From: Rappaport israeli
GTDB lineage: Bacteria; Pseudomonadota; Gammaproteobacteria; Cardiobacteriales; Cardiobacteriaceae
DNA: 64,000 bases
Assembly (NCBI RefSeq): GCF_001888055.1
Contig: NZ_LXHZ01000023.1
Location: 1-64,000 of the forward strand
Reading direction: 5' to 3'
Shown here: one piece after another, positions 25,253-39,095 of the stretch
How positions within the stretch are numbered: the stretch's first letter is position 1
Layout of the letters: each line of letters opens with the position of its first letter
Notes under the pieces: generated by a model
Told to the model about the DNA's origin: nothing
The model's database searches: none
The model's input: only the letters and a program-made list of their open reading frames with translations
Position numbers and translations under genes: made by a program

Positions 25253-26824
25253 ATGCCCCAGCACAATATTTCCCCCAAACGCGCTTTAATTAGTGTTGCC
25301 GATAAAACAGGATTGATTGAATTTGCCAAGCGCCTACGCGCTCAAGGTGTGGACATTCTCTCTACTGGCGGCACAGCAAAAACCCTACGCGACAATGGGA
25401 TTGAAGTCATCGATGTTGCGCAATATACCGACTTTCCAGAACTTATGGACGGACGACTGAAAACCCTACACCCCAAAATTCATGGTGGCATTCTTGCACG
25501 TCGGGGCATAGATGAGGACGCGCTCACTCAACACGACATTCAACCCATTGATTTAGTGATTGTGAATTTATATCCCTTCCGCCAAACTATTGCCAAAGAA
25601 GATGTCAGCATTGCTGAGGCGATTGAACAAATCGATATCGGCGGGCCAACGATGGTTCGTGCTGCTGCAAAAAATTATCAAAGCGTCGCAGTCATAGTCA
25701 ATCCCAACGACTACCCAGAAGTGATTCATGCCATCGAACATCAAAGCGTTGACCTTAAATTGCGCCAATACCTTGCTTGCAAAGCTTTTGAATACACCGC
25801 TGGCTATGATGCTAGCATTAGCCAATATCTAGCGCGCACCTTTGAACAAGACACGCTAAAGGATTTCCCCGAGCAGCTCAATCTTGGTCTTGAGCTTAGC
25901 GAAGTCTTGCGTTATGGCGAAAATCCTCACCAAAAAGCCGCTTTTTATAAACACCCCAAACCTATTGGCGCAAGCCTTGCCAATATCATTCAACATCAGG
26001 GCAAAGCGCTTTCTTATAATAACTATGCCGACGCCGATGCAGCATTAAGCGCCGTTATTCGCTTTCAACAAGACCCAGCTTGTGTGATTGTTAAACATGC
26101 CAATCCCTGCGGTGGGGCAATAGGAGAAAATGTCTTACAAGCTTATGATTACGCCCATCGTTGCGACCCCGTCTCTGCTTTTGGGGGCATTGTTGCTTTT
26201 AATCGCGCTGTAACGCCAGAAGTGGCGCGCGAAATCTTAAGCCGTCAATTTGTCGAGGTTGTGCTTGCGCCTGCCTATGCCAAAGAAGCACTCGCCATTT
26301 TTGCTGAAAAACCCAATATCCGCGTTCTGCAAACCCAAAACGACGGACACATTGAGCGCCACTGGCAAATCACTAGCATTCGCGGGGGGGTGTTAGTGCA
26401 AAACTGGGATAGCGGACAAATCAAACATGAAGACCTAAACGTGGTGAGTAAGCGTGAGCCTACAAATGACGAACTCAACGACTTACTATTTGCTTGGCAA
26501 ATGGTCAAATCTGTTAAATCCAACGCCATTGTTCTTGCCAAAAACGGGGCAACCATTGGCATTGGCGCAGGACAAACCAGCCGTGTTTATGCCGCACAAA
26601 TCGCCACACTCAAAGCGCAAGAAGCCCAACTCCCCCTAAACGCCAGCGCATTAGCCAGTGATGCCTTTTTCCCCTTCCGCGATGGGATTGATACCGCAGC
26701 TCAAGCAGGCGTGCGCGCCATCATTCAACCTGGGGGCTCTATGCGAGATGAAGAAGTTATCGCGGCAGCCAATGAGCACGATATCGCCATGATTTTTACA
26801 GGCATGCGCCATTTTCGCCATTAA
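25253..26824 (+). CDS. purH: bifunctional AICAR formyltransferase / IMP cyclohydrolase PurH
   Basis: A 523-aa protein catalysing the last two steps of purine synthesis. The N-terminal MGS-like IMP cyclohydrolase domain has [32 protein letters not shown] and [14 protein letters not shown]. The AICAR transformylase domain has [28 protein letters not shown] with the catalytic Lys and His, and [10 protein letters not shown]. The C-terminus FTGMRHFRH is normal. RBS AAGGAGA. It is followed 17 bp later by folA; both draw on folate one-carbon chemistry. Divergent from lptD. Intact. Confidence 0.97.
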   Translation: MPQHNISPKRALISVADKTGLIEFAKRLRAQGVDILSTGGTAKTLRDNGIEVIDVAQYTDFPELMDGRLKTLHPKIHGGILARRGIDEDALTQHDIQPIDLVIVNLYPFRQTIAKEDVSIAEAIEQIDIGGPTMVRAAAKNYQSVAVIVNPNDYPEVIHAIEHQSVDLKLRQYLACKAFEYTAGYDASISQYLARTFEQDTLKDFPEQLNLGLELSEVLRYGENPHQKAAFYKHPKPIGASLANIIQHQGKALSYNNYADADAALSAVIRFQQDPACVIVKHANPCGGAIGENVLQAYDYAHRCDPVSAFGGIVAFNRAVTPEVAREILSRQFVEVVLAPAYAKEALAIFAEKPNIRVLQTQNDGHIERHWQITSIRGGVLVQNWDSGQIKHEDLNVVSKREPTNDELNDLLFAWQMVKSVKSNAIVLAKNGATIGIGAGQTSRVYAAQIATLKAQEAQLPLNASALASDAFFPFRDGIDTAAQAGVRAIIQPGGSMRDEEVIAAANEHDIAMIFTGMRHFRH

Positions 26825-26841
26825 TTTACCTAGGAAATCGC

Positions 26842-27372
26842 ATGGCAAAACGCATCATTATCGCAGCACAAAGCACCAATCGCGTTATAGGCAAAAACAA
26901 CGCCCTCCCATGGCATTTGCCAGAAGATTTTAAATTCTTCAAACAAACCACAAGCCACCACGCCATTATCATGGGACGCAACACCTTTCACTCTCTGCCT
27001 AAACTCTTGCCCAATCGTGAGCATCTTGTCCTGAGTCAGGATGCCAATTTAAGCCTTGAAGGCGCGCAAGTGTTTACGCAATTAGAAAGCGCTTTGCATT
27101 ATGCCGACCAGCATCACCGCAAAGCGTTTATTATTGGGGGTGCACAGCTTTATGCCTATGCTATGGCACATGCAAAGGCGCTTCATATTGAAGAACTGCT
27201 CATTAGTTGGGTTAATGCCACCATAGAAGGGGACAGCTATTTCCCCATCATTGACCAAAACATTTGGCACTTACAGCAAGAACAGCACGTTCAAAAAGAC
27301 GAGCGCCACGCCCATGCCATCACCTTTCGCCGTTACACACACACCCAATTTTTAAATAAGGAGTACTTATGA
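26842..27372 (+). CDS. folA: dihydrofolate reductase
   Basis: A 176-aa protein reducing dihydrofolate to tetrahydrofolate with NADPH. It has the conserved start IIIAAQSTNRVIGKNNALPWHLPEDFK (W and D/E substrate region), MGRNTFHSLPK, and the NADPH-binding IIGGAQLYAYAM. Length and motif spacing match chromosomal FolA. It overlaps the next gene (pepP) by 4 nt (ATGA), so purH-folA-pepP are probably one transcript. Intact. Confidence 0.95.
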   Translation: MAKRIIIAAQSTNRVIGKNNALPWHLPEDFKFFKQTTSHHAIIMGRNTFHSLPKLLPNREHLVLSQDANLSLEGAQVFTQLESALHYADQHHRKAFIIGGAQLYAYAMAHAKALHIEELLISWVNATIEGDSYFPIIDQNIWHLQQEQHVQKDERHAHAITFRRYTHTQFLNKEYL

Positions 27373-28691
27373 AACCACTAGAACAAGCCATTTTTGCCCA
27401 ACGTCGCCAAGCGCTTTTGGCACAATTACCCGCCAACAGCGCCGCCATCTTATTTGCCCCCGATGAAGTCCGACGCAATAACGACGTCTATTATCCCTTC
27501 CGTCAAGACAGCTATTTTTGGTATCTCACGGGTTTTCCTGAGCCTAAAACTGTTGCCGTCCTTGTCAAAGAAAACGAGCAAACGCGTTATATTTTATTTA
27601 GCGCCAAACAAAACCCCGAGCTTGAAATTTGGGAAGGTAAAATCATCGGACAACAAAGCGCTAAAATCGACTATGGCGCCGATGAAAGCTATCCACTAGA
27701 GCAACTTGAACAACTGCCCCAACTGCTTAGCACCAGCAACCGCCTCTATACCGTTTTAGGCATAGAGCAAACACAAGATGAGCGCATCAGCGCCCTACTC
27801 AGACAAATTCACCGTCAATTTGGACGCGGTGGCAGTGAACTTGAAGGATTATTTGACTTGCGCCAACTCCTAGACAATATGCGCCTGATAAAAAAGTGCC
27901 GAAGAGCAAGCATTACTACATCATGCAGGACAAATCAGCGCCCAAGGGCATCGCGCCGCTATGCTAGCCACCGCCCCCAATCGTTATGAATACCAAGTGC
28001 AAGCCGCCCTAGAAGCTACCTTCCGTGAACATGGCTGTGATTGGTCTTTCCCCAGCATCATCGCTGGCGGTGAAAATGCCTGTTGCTTACACTATCGCGC
28101 TAACAACGCCCAACTGCGCAACGGGGATTTGCTCATGGTTGATGCAGGCGCAGAATTTTCAGGATATGCAGGCGATATTTCGCGCACCTTCCCAATTAAC
28201 GGCAAATTCACACGCGACCAACAAGCGCTTTATGAAGTGGTATTAAATGCGCAAAATCCGCCATCGCCACCGCACGCGTAGGCATCACCCACGAACAACT
28301 CCACCAACACACCATCAGCCAACTCATGCAAGGCATGCTTGATGTGGGCATTATCGACGGACAACTGGACGACTGGCTCGCCAACGAGCGCTACAAACAA
28401 TTTTATATGCACGGCACAGGGCATTGGCTTGGGCTAGATGTACACGATGTTGGCGTATACAAACCCCATGGACAATCACGCCAATATCAAGCTGGCATGG
28501 TCATCACCATCGAACCTGGGCTTTACATTCAAGCCAACGACACCAGCGTCGCCGAACAATGGAGAGGCATTGGCATTCGCATCGAAGACGACGTTATCCT
28601 AACCGAAACGGGCAACGAACTCACCTCAAGCGACGTCCCCAAAGAGGTTCATGAAATTGAAGCGCTACTGGCAGAGCGCTCCAAACATTAA
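27369..28691 (+). CDS. pepP: Xaa-Pro aminopeptidase PepP (two frameshifts)
   Basis: Three frames joined give a complete aminopeptidase P. The N-terminal AMP_N domain begins MKPLEQAIFAQRRQALLAQL and has VYYPFRQDSYFWYLTGFPEP. After an extra A in the A6 run near 27891-27896 the M24 domain begins (AEEQALLHHAGQIS). It continues with DAGAEFSGYAGDISRTFP (metal ligands) until a missing A near 28253 (AQNPP for AQKSA). It ends with GTGHWLGLDVHDVG, EPGLY and GIRIEDDV. It removes N-terminal residues before proline. Both breaks are at A-runs, so sequencing error is likely. Confidence 0.8.
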
Positions 28692-28706
28692 TCCAACAAA
28701 CACGCA

Positions 28707-28738
28707 AAAGCGCGCAAGCTCCCTAGCAAGCGCGCTTT
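28707..28738. terminator. convergent hairpin between pepP and yeiH-like genes
   Basis: AAAGCGCGC and GCGCGCTTT form a 9-bp stem around a 14-nt loop in the 57-bp gap between the convergent stops. The T-tract is weak in both directions, so efficiency is doubtful. Confidence 0.5.
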
Positions 28739-28748
28739 AATCAGCGCA

Positions 28749-29744
28749 TTACAACAACGCGCTCACTAAAAAAGTCAGCACTCCCCCCACCTAAAACCAA
28801 CCATAACCAAATCACCACCCCCCAGCTTAAATGGCACCAAACCAACCGCTTTTAATTGTGAAAGCCGCGTACTAACGCCCAAAGCCGCCATCGCCATCGC
28901 CAACAACACCTCATCGACCCACACCAAACCCCTCACCCAACTCTGAGACAATAGCGCCAACGAATTAACCCCCACCATCGCCACAAATCCCAAAGCAAAC
29001 CACGGCACCGCCACTGATTGACGCGCTCCTAACGCGCCATTATCCCGAACCAACAGCGCCAGAACCCACAAAAAAGGCGCCAACAGCATCACCCGCACCA
29101 TCTTAGCCACCACCGCAGCATCTGCCACCTCAGGCGCAATCACCCCCCCCAACCGCCACCACCTGCGCCACTTCATGCACCGACGCGCCCACATACAACC
29201 CAAATTCCTGCAAAGAAAACCAATCCCCAAACCCCACATAAATTAACGGATACACCAACATCGACACCGTGCCAAAAACCACCACCGTCGCCACCGCCAC
29301 AGAACTCTTATGCGCAGGTGCTTTAACCACCGAATCTGCCGCCAACACCGCCGCCGCCCCACAAATACTCGCCCCAGCCCCCATCAATATCGCCGTCTGT
29401 CTATCAATCCCAAACCAATGCCCAGCCAACCACAGCGTCAGCGCAAACGTCAACATAACCATCAACACATCAACCAGCAACACCTCCGCCCCCAAACTCG
29501 CCACCTGCGCAAACGTCAAACGAAACCCATACAACACAATCGCCAGCCTAAGTAATGGCTTTTTCGCAAAACCCACCCCAGCCTCAAATCGCCCGCCAAT
29601 TTGCACGATATTGCCCAGCACCAGCCCTAACACAATCGCCCACAACAGCGCCCGCCCCCACCCAAGCGCCTGCAAGCCCAACGCTATCACAGCCAGCGCA
29701 CCCACTAGCATCAACCCCCATACCTTATCTAAATGCGCTCTCAT
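28749..29744 (-). CDS. YeiH-family putative transporter (two frameshifts at C/G runs)
   Basis: The product is an integral membrane protein of about 330 aa of the YeiH/UPF0324 family, sometimes called putative sulfate exporters. The N-terminal frame has LRLAIVLYGFRLTFAQV, the conserved ILMGAGASICGAAAVLA and YVGASVHEVAQVVAVGG. A C8 run near 29141-29148 shifts the frame to GVIAPEVADAAVVAKMVRVM. A second shift near 28815 is needed to end with WLWLVLGGGVLTFLVSALL at 28749. Both shifts lie in homopolymers. It overlaps the upstream EamA gene by 4 nt. Coding-strand composition is strikingly G/T-rich. Confidence 0.7.
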
Positions 29745-30658
29745 ATTTTTCCTTCATCTTTCATCCGTCGCCACAATACCGCCACAGGATTCCCATGATG
29801 CTCATAATGCGTTACAAAAGCCACCGAAGCGATAATAAACGCCGAACCCAACCACAACGCGCCAGGTGGCACCCAACCAAACACCAAATAACCCGCCAAC
29901 ACATTAAGCGGTAACTTCACATGGTCAAACGGTTGCACAAACGACGCATCCGCCACCGAATACGCCTTAGCAATCGCCCACTGCGCCAAAGCCGTTAATC
30001 CACCCACCGCCACCAAAAGCCCCCAAACCATCGCCGTATCTGGTAATTGAAATTGCGCCACCCCCACCAGAAAATTAAACGGCAACATCAACACCAACAA
30101 ATAAAACACAATAGTTGAGGGCGTATCCCGACTCACCGTAAACTTCGTCATCAAAGAAGCACATGCCCAAAAAAATGCTGCCGCCATCGGCAATAAACTT
30201 GCCCAAACAAAAGCATCAGACCACGGCTGTAAAATCAACATCGAACCAGCAAACCCAATAACGGTCGCCACCCAACGCGCGCCACTAACCGCCTCACGCA
30301 ACACCAACCCAGAACCTAATGTTGCAAATAAAGGCGAAGTCATCAATAACGCAATCCCCTGCCAAATCGGCACAGGATACGCCAACGCCCACGTCCACAA
30401 CTGAATTCCAATAACAGACACCCCCACACGCATCACATGCAACAAACGAAAATCCGAACGCATGGCCTGACGAATCGCCCCCGTGCGCATCAATGGCAGA
30501 AAAACCAACAATGCAATTAAATATTGCCACAACACCGCCGAAGCCGAATTCAATCCAAAACCAATGCTTAAATACTGCAACGACGTATTGACCACCGCAA
30601 ACATCAACCCCGCAGCCACCATCCAAAACGCACCCTTAAAAGGAGAATGAGTCGCCAT
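29741..30658 (-). CDS. EamA/DMT-superfamily transporter
   Basis: About 305 aa with ten hydrophobic segments arranged as two five-helix EamA repeats, including the usual LYLxxGLxxxxAxxxxxxTxPLFATLGSxLVLREA-like stretch between helices 3 and 5. The start at 30658 (MATHSPFKG) is chosen because GGAGGG precedes it, rather than the earlier Met at 30694. Members of the superfamily export amino acids, metabolites or S-adenosylmethionine; the substrate is not readable. Coupled by ATGA overlap to the yeiH-like gene. Confidence 0.85.
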   Translation of the reverse strand: MATHSPFKGAFWMVAAGLMFAVVNTSLQYLSIGFGLNSASAVLWQYLIALLVFLPLMRTGAIRQAMRSDFRLLHVMRVGVSVIGIQLWTWALAYPVPIWQGIALLMTSPLFATLGSGLVLREAVSGARWVATVIGFAGSMLILQPWSDAFVWASLLPMAAAFFWACASLMTKFTVSRDTPSTIVFYLLVLMLPFNFLVGVAQFQLPDTAMVWGLLVAVGGLTALAQWAIAKAYSVADASFVQPFDHVKLPLNVLAGYLVFGWVPPGALWLGSAFIIASVAFVTHYEHHGNPVAVLWRRMKDEGKI

Positions 30659-30864
30659 GCGCCCTCCATAAGAAAACAAAACAAAAGCCAGCAATCATAA
30701 CAAAGCCCCTCTATATAAACCACGAAAACCACCCATTCCTTTCTCTTTCCTTTCTCTTTTAGAGGCATTACAAGCTAGAAACCTCACCGTCACTTAATGA
30801 TTGACTCTTTATAGTCTTGCTATAGTAAGGAAAGATTAATTCTATTGAAACTAAGGAGGACAAA

Positions 30865-31056
30865 ATGAACTGGGAACAAATCGAAGGTAAATGGAATCAA
30901 CTTAAAGGCAATGTTAAACAAAAATGGGGCGAACTTACAGATGATGATTTAGACGTAATCGCTGGCAAGAAAGATGTCCTCATCGGTAAGCTTCAAGAGC
31001 GTTACGGCTATTCAAAAGAAGAAGCCGAGCGCGAAGCAGATACATTTGACCTTTAA
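30865..31056 (+). CDS. CsbD family stress protein
   Basis: A 63-aa protein with strong RBS AAGGAGG. It shows the CsbD/YjbJ signature from the first residues: NWEQIEGKWNQLKGNVKQKW, GELTDDDLDVIAGKKDVLIG and LQERYGYSKEEAEREAD. These small, abundant, acidic proteins are induced by general stress in many bacteria; the molecular role is unknown. Monocistronic, with its own terminator immediately after the stop. Confidence 0.92.
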   Translation: MNWEQIEGKWNQLKGNVKQKWGELTDDDLDVIAGKKDVLIGKLQERYGYSKEEAEREADTFDL

Positions 31057-31067
31057 TCGTTTATCGC

Positions 31068-31091
31068 AAACCCGATAGTCTTATCGGGTTT
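31068..31091 (+). terminator. intrinsic terminator of the CsbD gene, abutting the lnt start
   Basis: AAACCCGATA and TATCGGGTTT form a 10-bp stem with a 4-nt loop, followed by an unbroken T-run that ends exactly at the lnt ATG (31097). Strong for the plus strand. Confidence 0.9.
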
Positions 31092-31096
31092 TTTTT

Positions 31097-35100
<4,004 letters not shown>

Positions 35101-35101
<1 letters not shown>

Positions 35102-35615
35102 TGCGTATACAAATCCTAACCGCTGGTCTCTACGCGCTTTTGCTGAGCGCCTGCGGTTTTCATCTTAAAGGGACGCAGGATAATCCCACCCTTCCTACTT
35201 TAGCACTCATTTTACACAAACCGACCCGCTGATTGAACATGAAATCACTCGCACTTTACAACAGCATTCCATCAATCTCGCTCCCCCAAGCCAAACCTCC
35301 CTCCATCTTCACATTAGTACACCAAAGCCACAACGCTATCAAAATGCCATAGGTGGGCTTAATGGCAACTACCACGAAATTGAACTCATCGACAGCCTAA
35401 GCATACATATCACCCAAGACGACACACCCATTGCTCAAACCATCTTACAAAGTCGCACCAATATAAGTTACGACACCACCCACTACCTTGCAAGCCAAGC
35501 CGAAGAACAGCAATCGCATAAACAACTTGCGCAAGATAACGCGCAAAAACTCCTGCGCTATCTCCAAGCCACTCTCCCCAAAACTCTTGATGACCCCACA
35601 CAGCAACAACCATGA
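35101..35615 (+). CDS. lptE: LPS-assembly lipoprotein LptE (frameshift near 35205)
   Basis: It starts at the ATG overlapping the leuS stop. It encodes a lipoprotein signal peptide with lipobox LLLSAC (Cys at about residue 18) and GFHLKGTQ, the standard mature start of LptE. The frame breaks near 35205; shifted by one it continues HFTQTDPLIEHEITRTLQQH, RYQNAIGGLNGNYHEIELID and SRTNISYDTTHYLASQAEEQ to the TGA at 35613. LptE plugs the LptD barrel. Overlaps holA by ATGA. Identification rests on the lipobox, N-terminal motif and gene position. Confidence 0.75.
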
Positions 35616-36611
35616 ACCTCAAAGCGCCAGCGAGTATTGCCTATCTACAAAAAAACCCACTCCCAAACATCACCTTAATTTATGGCGAAGAACCGCTCTT
35701 AAATCTTGAAGCGCTTGAAGCTGTGCGCCAACGTGCCAAAAATGACCACTACACCGAACGCCAGCGCATCACACTACAAAGCGCCAACGATTGGGCAAAA
35801 CTTCCAAGCCAAACGGACAACCTCTCCCTTTTGCGCAAAACGCCTAATTGAACTGCATTGTGAAGATAAAAAACCCAATAAAACTGCTGAAACAGCTCTA
35901 TTAACCCTCAATAATCAACCCAGCGCACATCATAAAATCGTCCTCTTTGCGCCCAATTTCAGCAAAATTGAGCAAAGCGCTTGGTATAAAACCCTCTTTC
36001 AGCACAATCTAGCAATCCGAAGCTTCACCCTATTTGCCAGTGATTTTAATCAACAAATCGACCAGCGCCTTAAAACAGCGCATCTGCGCCTCACCTCCCA
36101 AGCACGCGAACGCCTCATTGCCTATTGCCAAAACAACCTTCTTGCCGCCAAACAAGCCATAGAGCGCCTAAGCATTCATCCTCAGCATGAGCAAATTATT
36201 GACGACACGCTCCTACAAAACCTGCTATCGGATGTATCACAGTTTTCCACTTTCGCCCTTACAGACGCTATTTTAGCTAGCAATTGGTTACAAGCTTATA
36301 AAATCGCGCACAAACTCGCTGAAGAAAACAACCAAGAACACACCCTAATCACATGGCTCATTCAGCGCGATATGAGCCTTATTCTTCAACTCATTGCCCA
36401 ACCGCAAGACCACACCACACTTTATAAAAACTATAACATCTCTTCTTTTCAACAAAAACGCTACATACTCGCCCTAAAACACTACACCCCCACCATTGCA
36501 CAAACCACCTTCACCCTCGCGGACAAACTCGATCGCATCACCAAAGGCGCAGAACATGGTCATTATTGGCTTACCTTAAAACAATACCTCCTGCTACGCG
36601 CTCAGCATTAG
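35612..36611 (+). CDS. holA: DNA polymerase III subunit delta (frameshift near 35828)
   Basis: The first frame gives MNLKAPASIAYLQKNPLPNI then TLIYGEEPLLNLEALEAVRQ, the typical HolA start with the Y-GEE-xL motif. After TDNLSL one base shift continues with FAKRLIELHCEDKKPNKT through LLAAKQAIERLSI to the C-terminal YWLTLKQYLLLRAQH. Joined length is about 333 aa, close to E. coli HolA (343). Delta opens the sliding clamp as part of the clamp loader and is essential, so a sequence error is likely. Last gene of the leuS operon. Confidence 0.8.
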
Positions 36612-36790
36612 GACGACCTTCTAATTAAGCTAAAAATAAAAATCGGCATAAATATCAATAAACCTCAACCAATATATTTATCCCCCATCCAATTTCAAGA
36701 AGTGCTTTAGCCCTCTTTTCCTAAATTGAGCATAGCTAATAGGTAAAATTAACAATTACAATACTTAGCTCCACTTCTTACATAAATAAA

Positions 36791-36810
36791 AAGCCAGCAA
36801 CCGCTGGCTT
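36791..36810. terminator. bidirectional terminator between holA and the cytochrome gene
   Basis: AAGCCAGC and GCTGGCTT pair around a 4-nt loop. On the minus strand the stem is followed by TTTTATTTATG, making it a good terminator for the leftward cytochrome transcript; rightwards the tail is CTTTGTG. The rest of the 240-bp gap is AT-rich without other signals. Confidence 0.75.
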
Positions 36811-36851
36811 CTTTGTGTGAAAAATAGAAAGTTTAATTATTCAATTAATCC

Positions 36852-37447
36852 TTAACCCTCACTAATATCATGTGCAGGCGGATTATCATGACGCAATGCT
36901 TTTACATCTTCAGCACTTAATTCTTTAGTGTAATCGTTTAATTCCTGCTGAATATAGCGCACAACTTCTACCATCTGCTCATCATCTAGCATATCGCGAA
37001 AATAAGGCATTCCTCTAAAACCATTAATCATAATGCTATAAATATAGTCCTCTGACTGCATTTTAGGATTATTTGCCAAAGGCGGATAATAACCAGCACC
37101 AAAAGCACCCTCCCTTCATGCATATGGCAACCCGCACAGGAATGTTGATAAATAGCTTTACCATCGCGTTCATTAAACTTATTCCCTTCACCAAAAAACT
37201 GCTGCCATTTCTGTAAAGTAGCATCTGTTTCCAAATCAGGGATTGTACTGTAATCAACGATATGTCCTTTTTTCTTACCTACATCCTCACGACTCATATA
37301 AACCCCACCCCAAGCGTGATTATCTCGACTGTCATAAACATCAACCGACCATTTATCAGAGGATTCTTTTGACGATTGCTCCGCAGCTTGTGTAAAGAGT
37401 GTTAAAGTCAAACATGCCAAGGGTAGCCATAATTTTTTAGCCTTCAT
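36852..37447 (-). CDS. periplasmic monohaem cytochrome c (frameshift near 37115)
   Basis: It starts with a signal peptide (LACLTLTLFTQAAEQ). The mature part has one haem site, CAGCHMH. The frame is broken near a GGGAGGG run just after MHEG. Shifted, it continues GAFGAGYYPPLANNPKMQSE and the distal methionine-bearing loop GFRGMPYFRDMLDDEQMVEV, as expected for a class I cytochrome c of about 195 aa. It lies 15 bp after the amine-oxidase-like flavoprotein gene and is probably its electron acceptor or part of the same chain. Sequence error or real break cannot be told apart. Confidence 0.7.
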
Positions 37448-37461
37448 AAATTCCTTCCACC

Positions 37462-39064
37462 TTAAACCGTTGTCTTAATCTTATGATGCAAACGCTTAGC
37501 CGCATCAATGCCAGATAAAATTGCTCCTTCTTGCCAACCCGGAATATGTGAGCAATGCTCTCCTGCTAAGATTAAGCGGTTATCAATCTGACATAAAGTA
37601 TCGTAGTATTGTTCCCGCGTGGTTTCATTCCAAAGTCCATAACAACCTAAAGTCCATGGCACACGATGCCATGCCCAAGATGTTCCAGATTTAAACTCTT
37701 GGCGATACTGAGGATGGATTTGTTCGCCATAAGCTAATGCTGCTTCAATACGTTGCTCTGGCGTTAAAGTATTAAATTTATAGGAAGTTGGACCAAAACC
37801 ATAAGCGCCTAACAATACACCAGAGCCTTTTTTAAACCAATTATCTGATGGATAGGAAATTTGTATAATTGGCAAATTCGTATAAGTTACACCACCATAA
37901 ATCCACTCATCTTCCTCCCAAAAACGGCGCTTAAACTCCAAACCAACTTTAAATGATGTTTCATAAGGGACAGCAGAAATTGCTCTAAGCATTCCTTTTG
38001 ATGCTTTAACTTCGATTTGACTTAACACTGACAATGGAATATTACAAACACACCAATCTGCTTCTAGCCTTTTTACGCCTGCTTCGGGATTTTGCGTATC
38101 GACATAATAAATACTTACCCCGTTTTCGTTTTGGTCAATTTTAACAACTTTGGCATTAAATTCGATCATATCATGGCATTCACGCGTAAAGGCATCACCA
38201 ATCTTATCCATGCCACCTTTAGGTTGTAGCAACGTGGGATGATGTTTATAAGAAATAAAATTACCATTAATATGCGACCATAAGTCTGCTTTTAAAATAT
38301 CATGCAAAGCCATAGGCTTAGAAGAGCGCTCTCTAGGCATTAAACCACCCCCAGGCAAGATGCTATTCCCACGGAAAATCCCTAACTCTGGCGAGGCAAC
38401 ATAGCGGAAATTTTCATCCAATACCCCCCAGCCTCTTAAACCTTCTAGTAGTTTCTCTTTATCTTCTTGACTCACAGCATCATCCAATCCACCCTGATTA
38501 ACTGATTTTGCCAATAATTCAGAAACATGCCCTCGCACATCACTAACCACATCCCCTAGACGCTGAGGCACTCCTTTAAAATAATCACTATGATGCAAAT
38601 AAGTATTATGATTTTCTTGTACAAATGCCTCCATTTCTACACCAAATTCACGGCAGTAATGAAATAATGCATAATGATGGCTAGGCAAACGCCAAGGACC
38701 AGGGTTTAAATAATTACCCTCATCAAAATCACAGCGCACCTCATCGCCATTTATCTCTCGATAGCGATCTCCCCCGCGAATAGTGATGCTTCTGCCCACC
38801 CCCACGATTTTGGAATTCTAAAACCTTAACCTGATATCCTGCTTTTCTAAGCTCATAAGCAGCCGTTAATCCGCCCAATCCCGCACCCAAAATTACAATA
38901 GAAGTATTTGCAGGCGCACCACTTAAATTAACCGCCTGTTTAAAATCGGACTGACTTGCAAAACCAAGAGATGTCATCGCCTGATACATCGTAGTTGCCC
39001 CAGCCACTTTACCAATCATCGCCAAAAGTTCACGGCGACTGGTTTGTTCTAATTTATCAAACAT
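37462..39064 (-). CDS. Tat-exported flavin amine oxidase family protein (frameshift near 38800)
   Basis: The N-terminal frame has a twin-arginine type leader (TSRRELLAMIGKVAGATT) and the FAD-binding dinucleotide fold IVILGAGLGGLTAAYELRKA with VKVLEFQNR. A one-base change in a G-run ends that frame; the next continues RSITIRGGDRYREI and goes on to the end with the C-terminal FAD motif LAGEHCSHIPGWQEGAILSG. Joined, about 530 aa. The family oxidises amines or amino acids. With two cytochrome c genes on either side it may pass electrons to cytochromes instead of oxygen; that is inference. Substrate unknown. Confidence 0.75.
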
Positions 39065-39095
39065 AATTATTCCTCACAAAAACAGTATAAACCCA

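Noticed and set aside
29269-29914. Plus-strand frames opposite the yeiH-like gene
   Set aside because: Low-complexity Pro/Ala/Thr products without RBS or family resemblance; same composition effect.
30801-30826. TTGACT ... TATAGT as the CsbD-gene promoter
   Set aside because: The spacer is only 14 bp, too short for a standard promoter; other hexamers in the region are equally weak.
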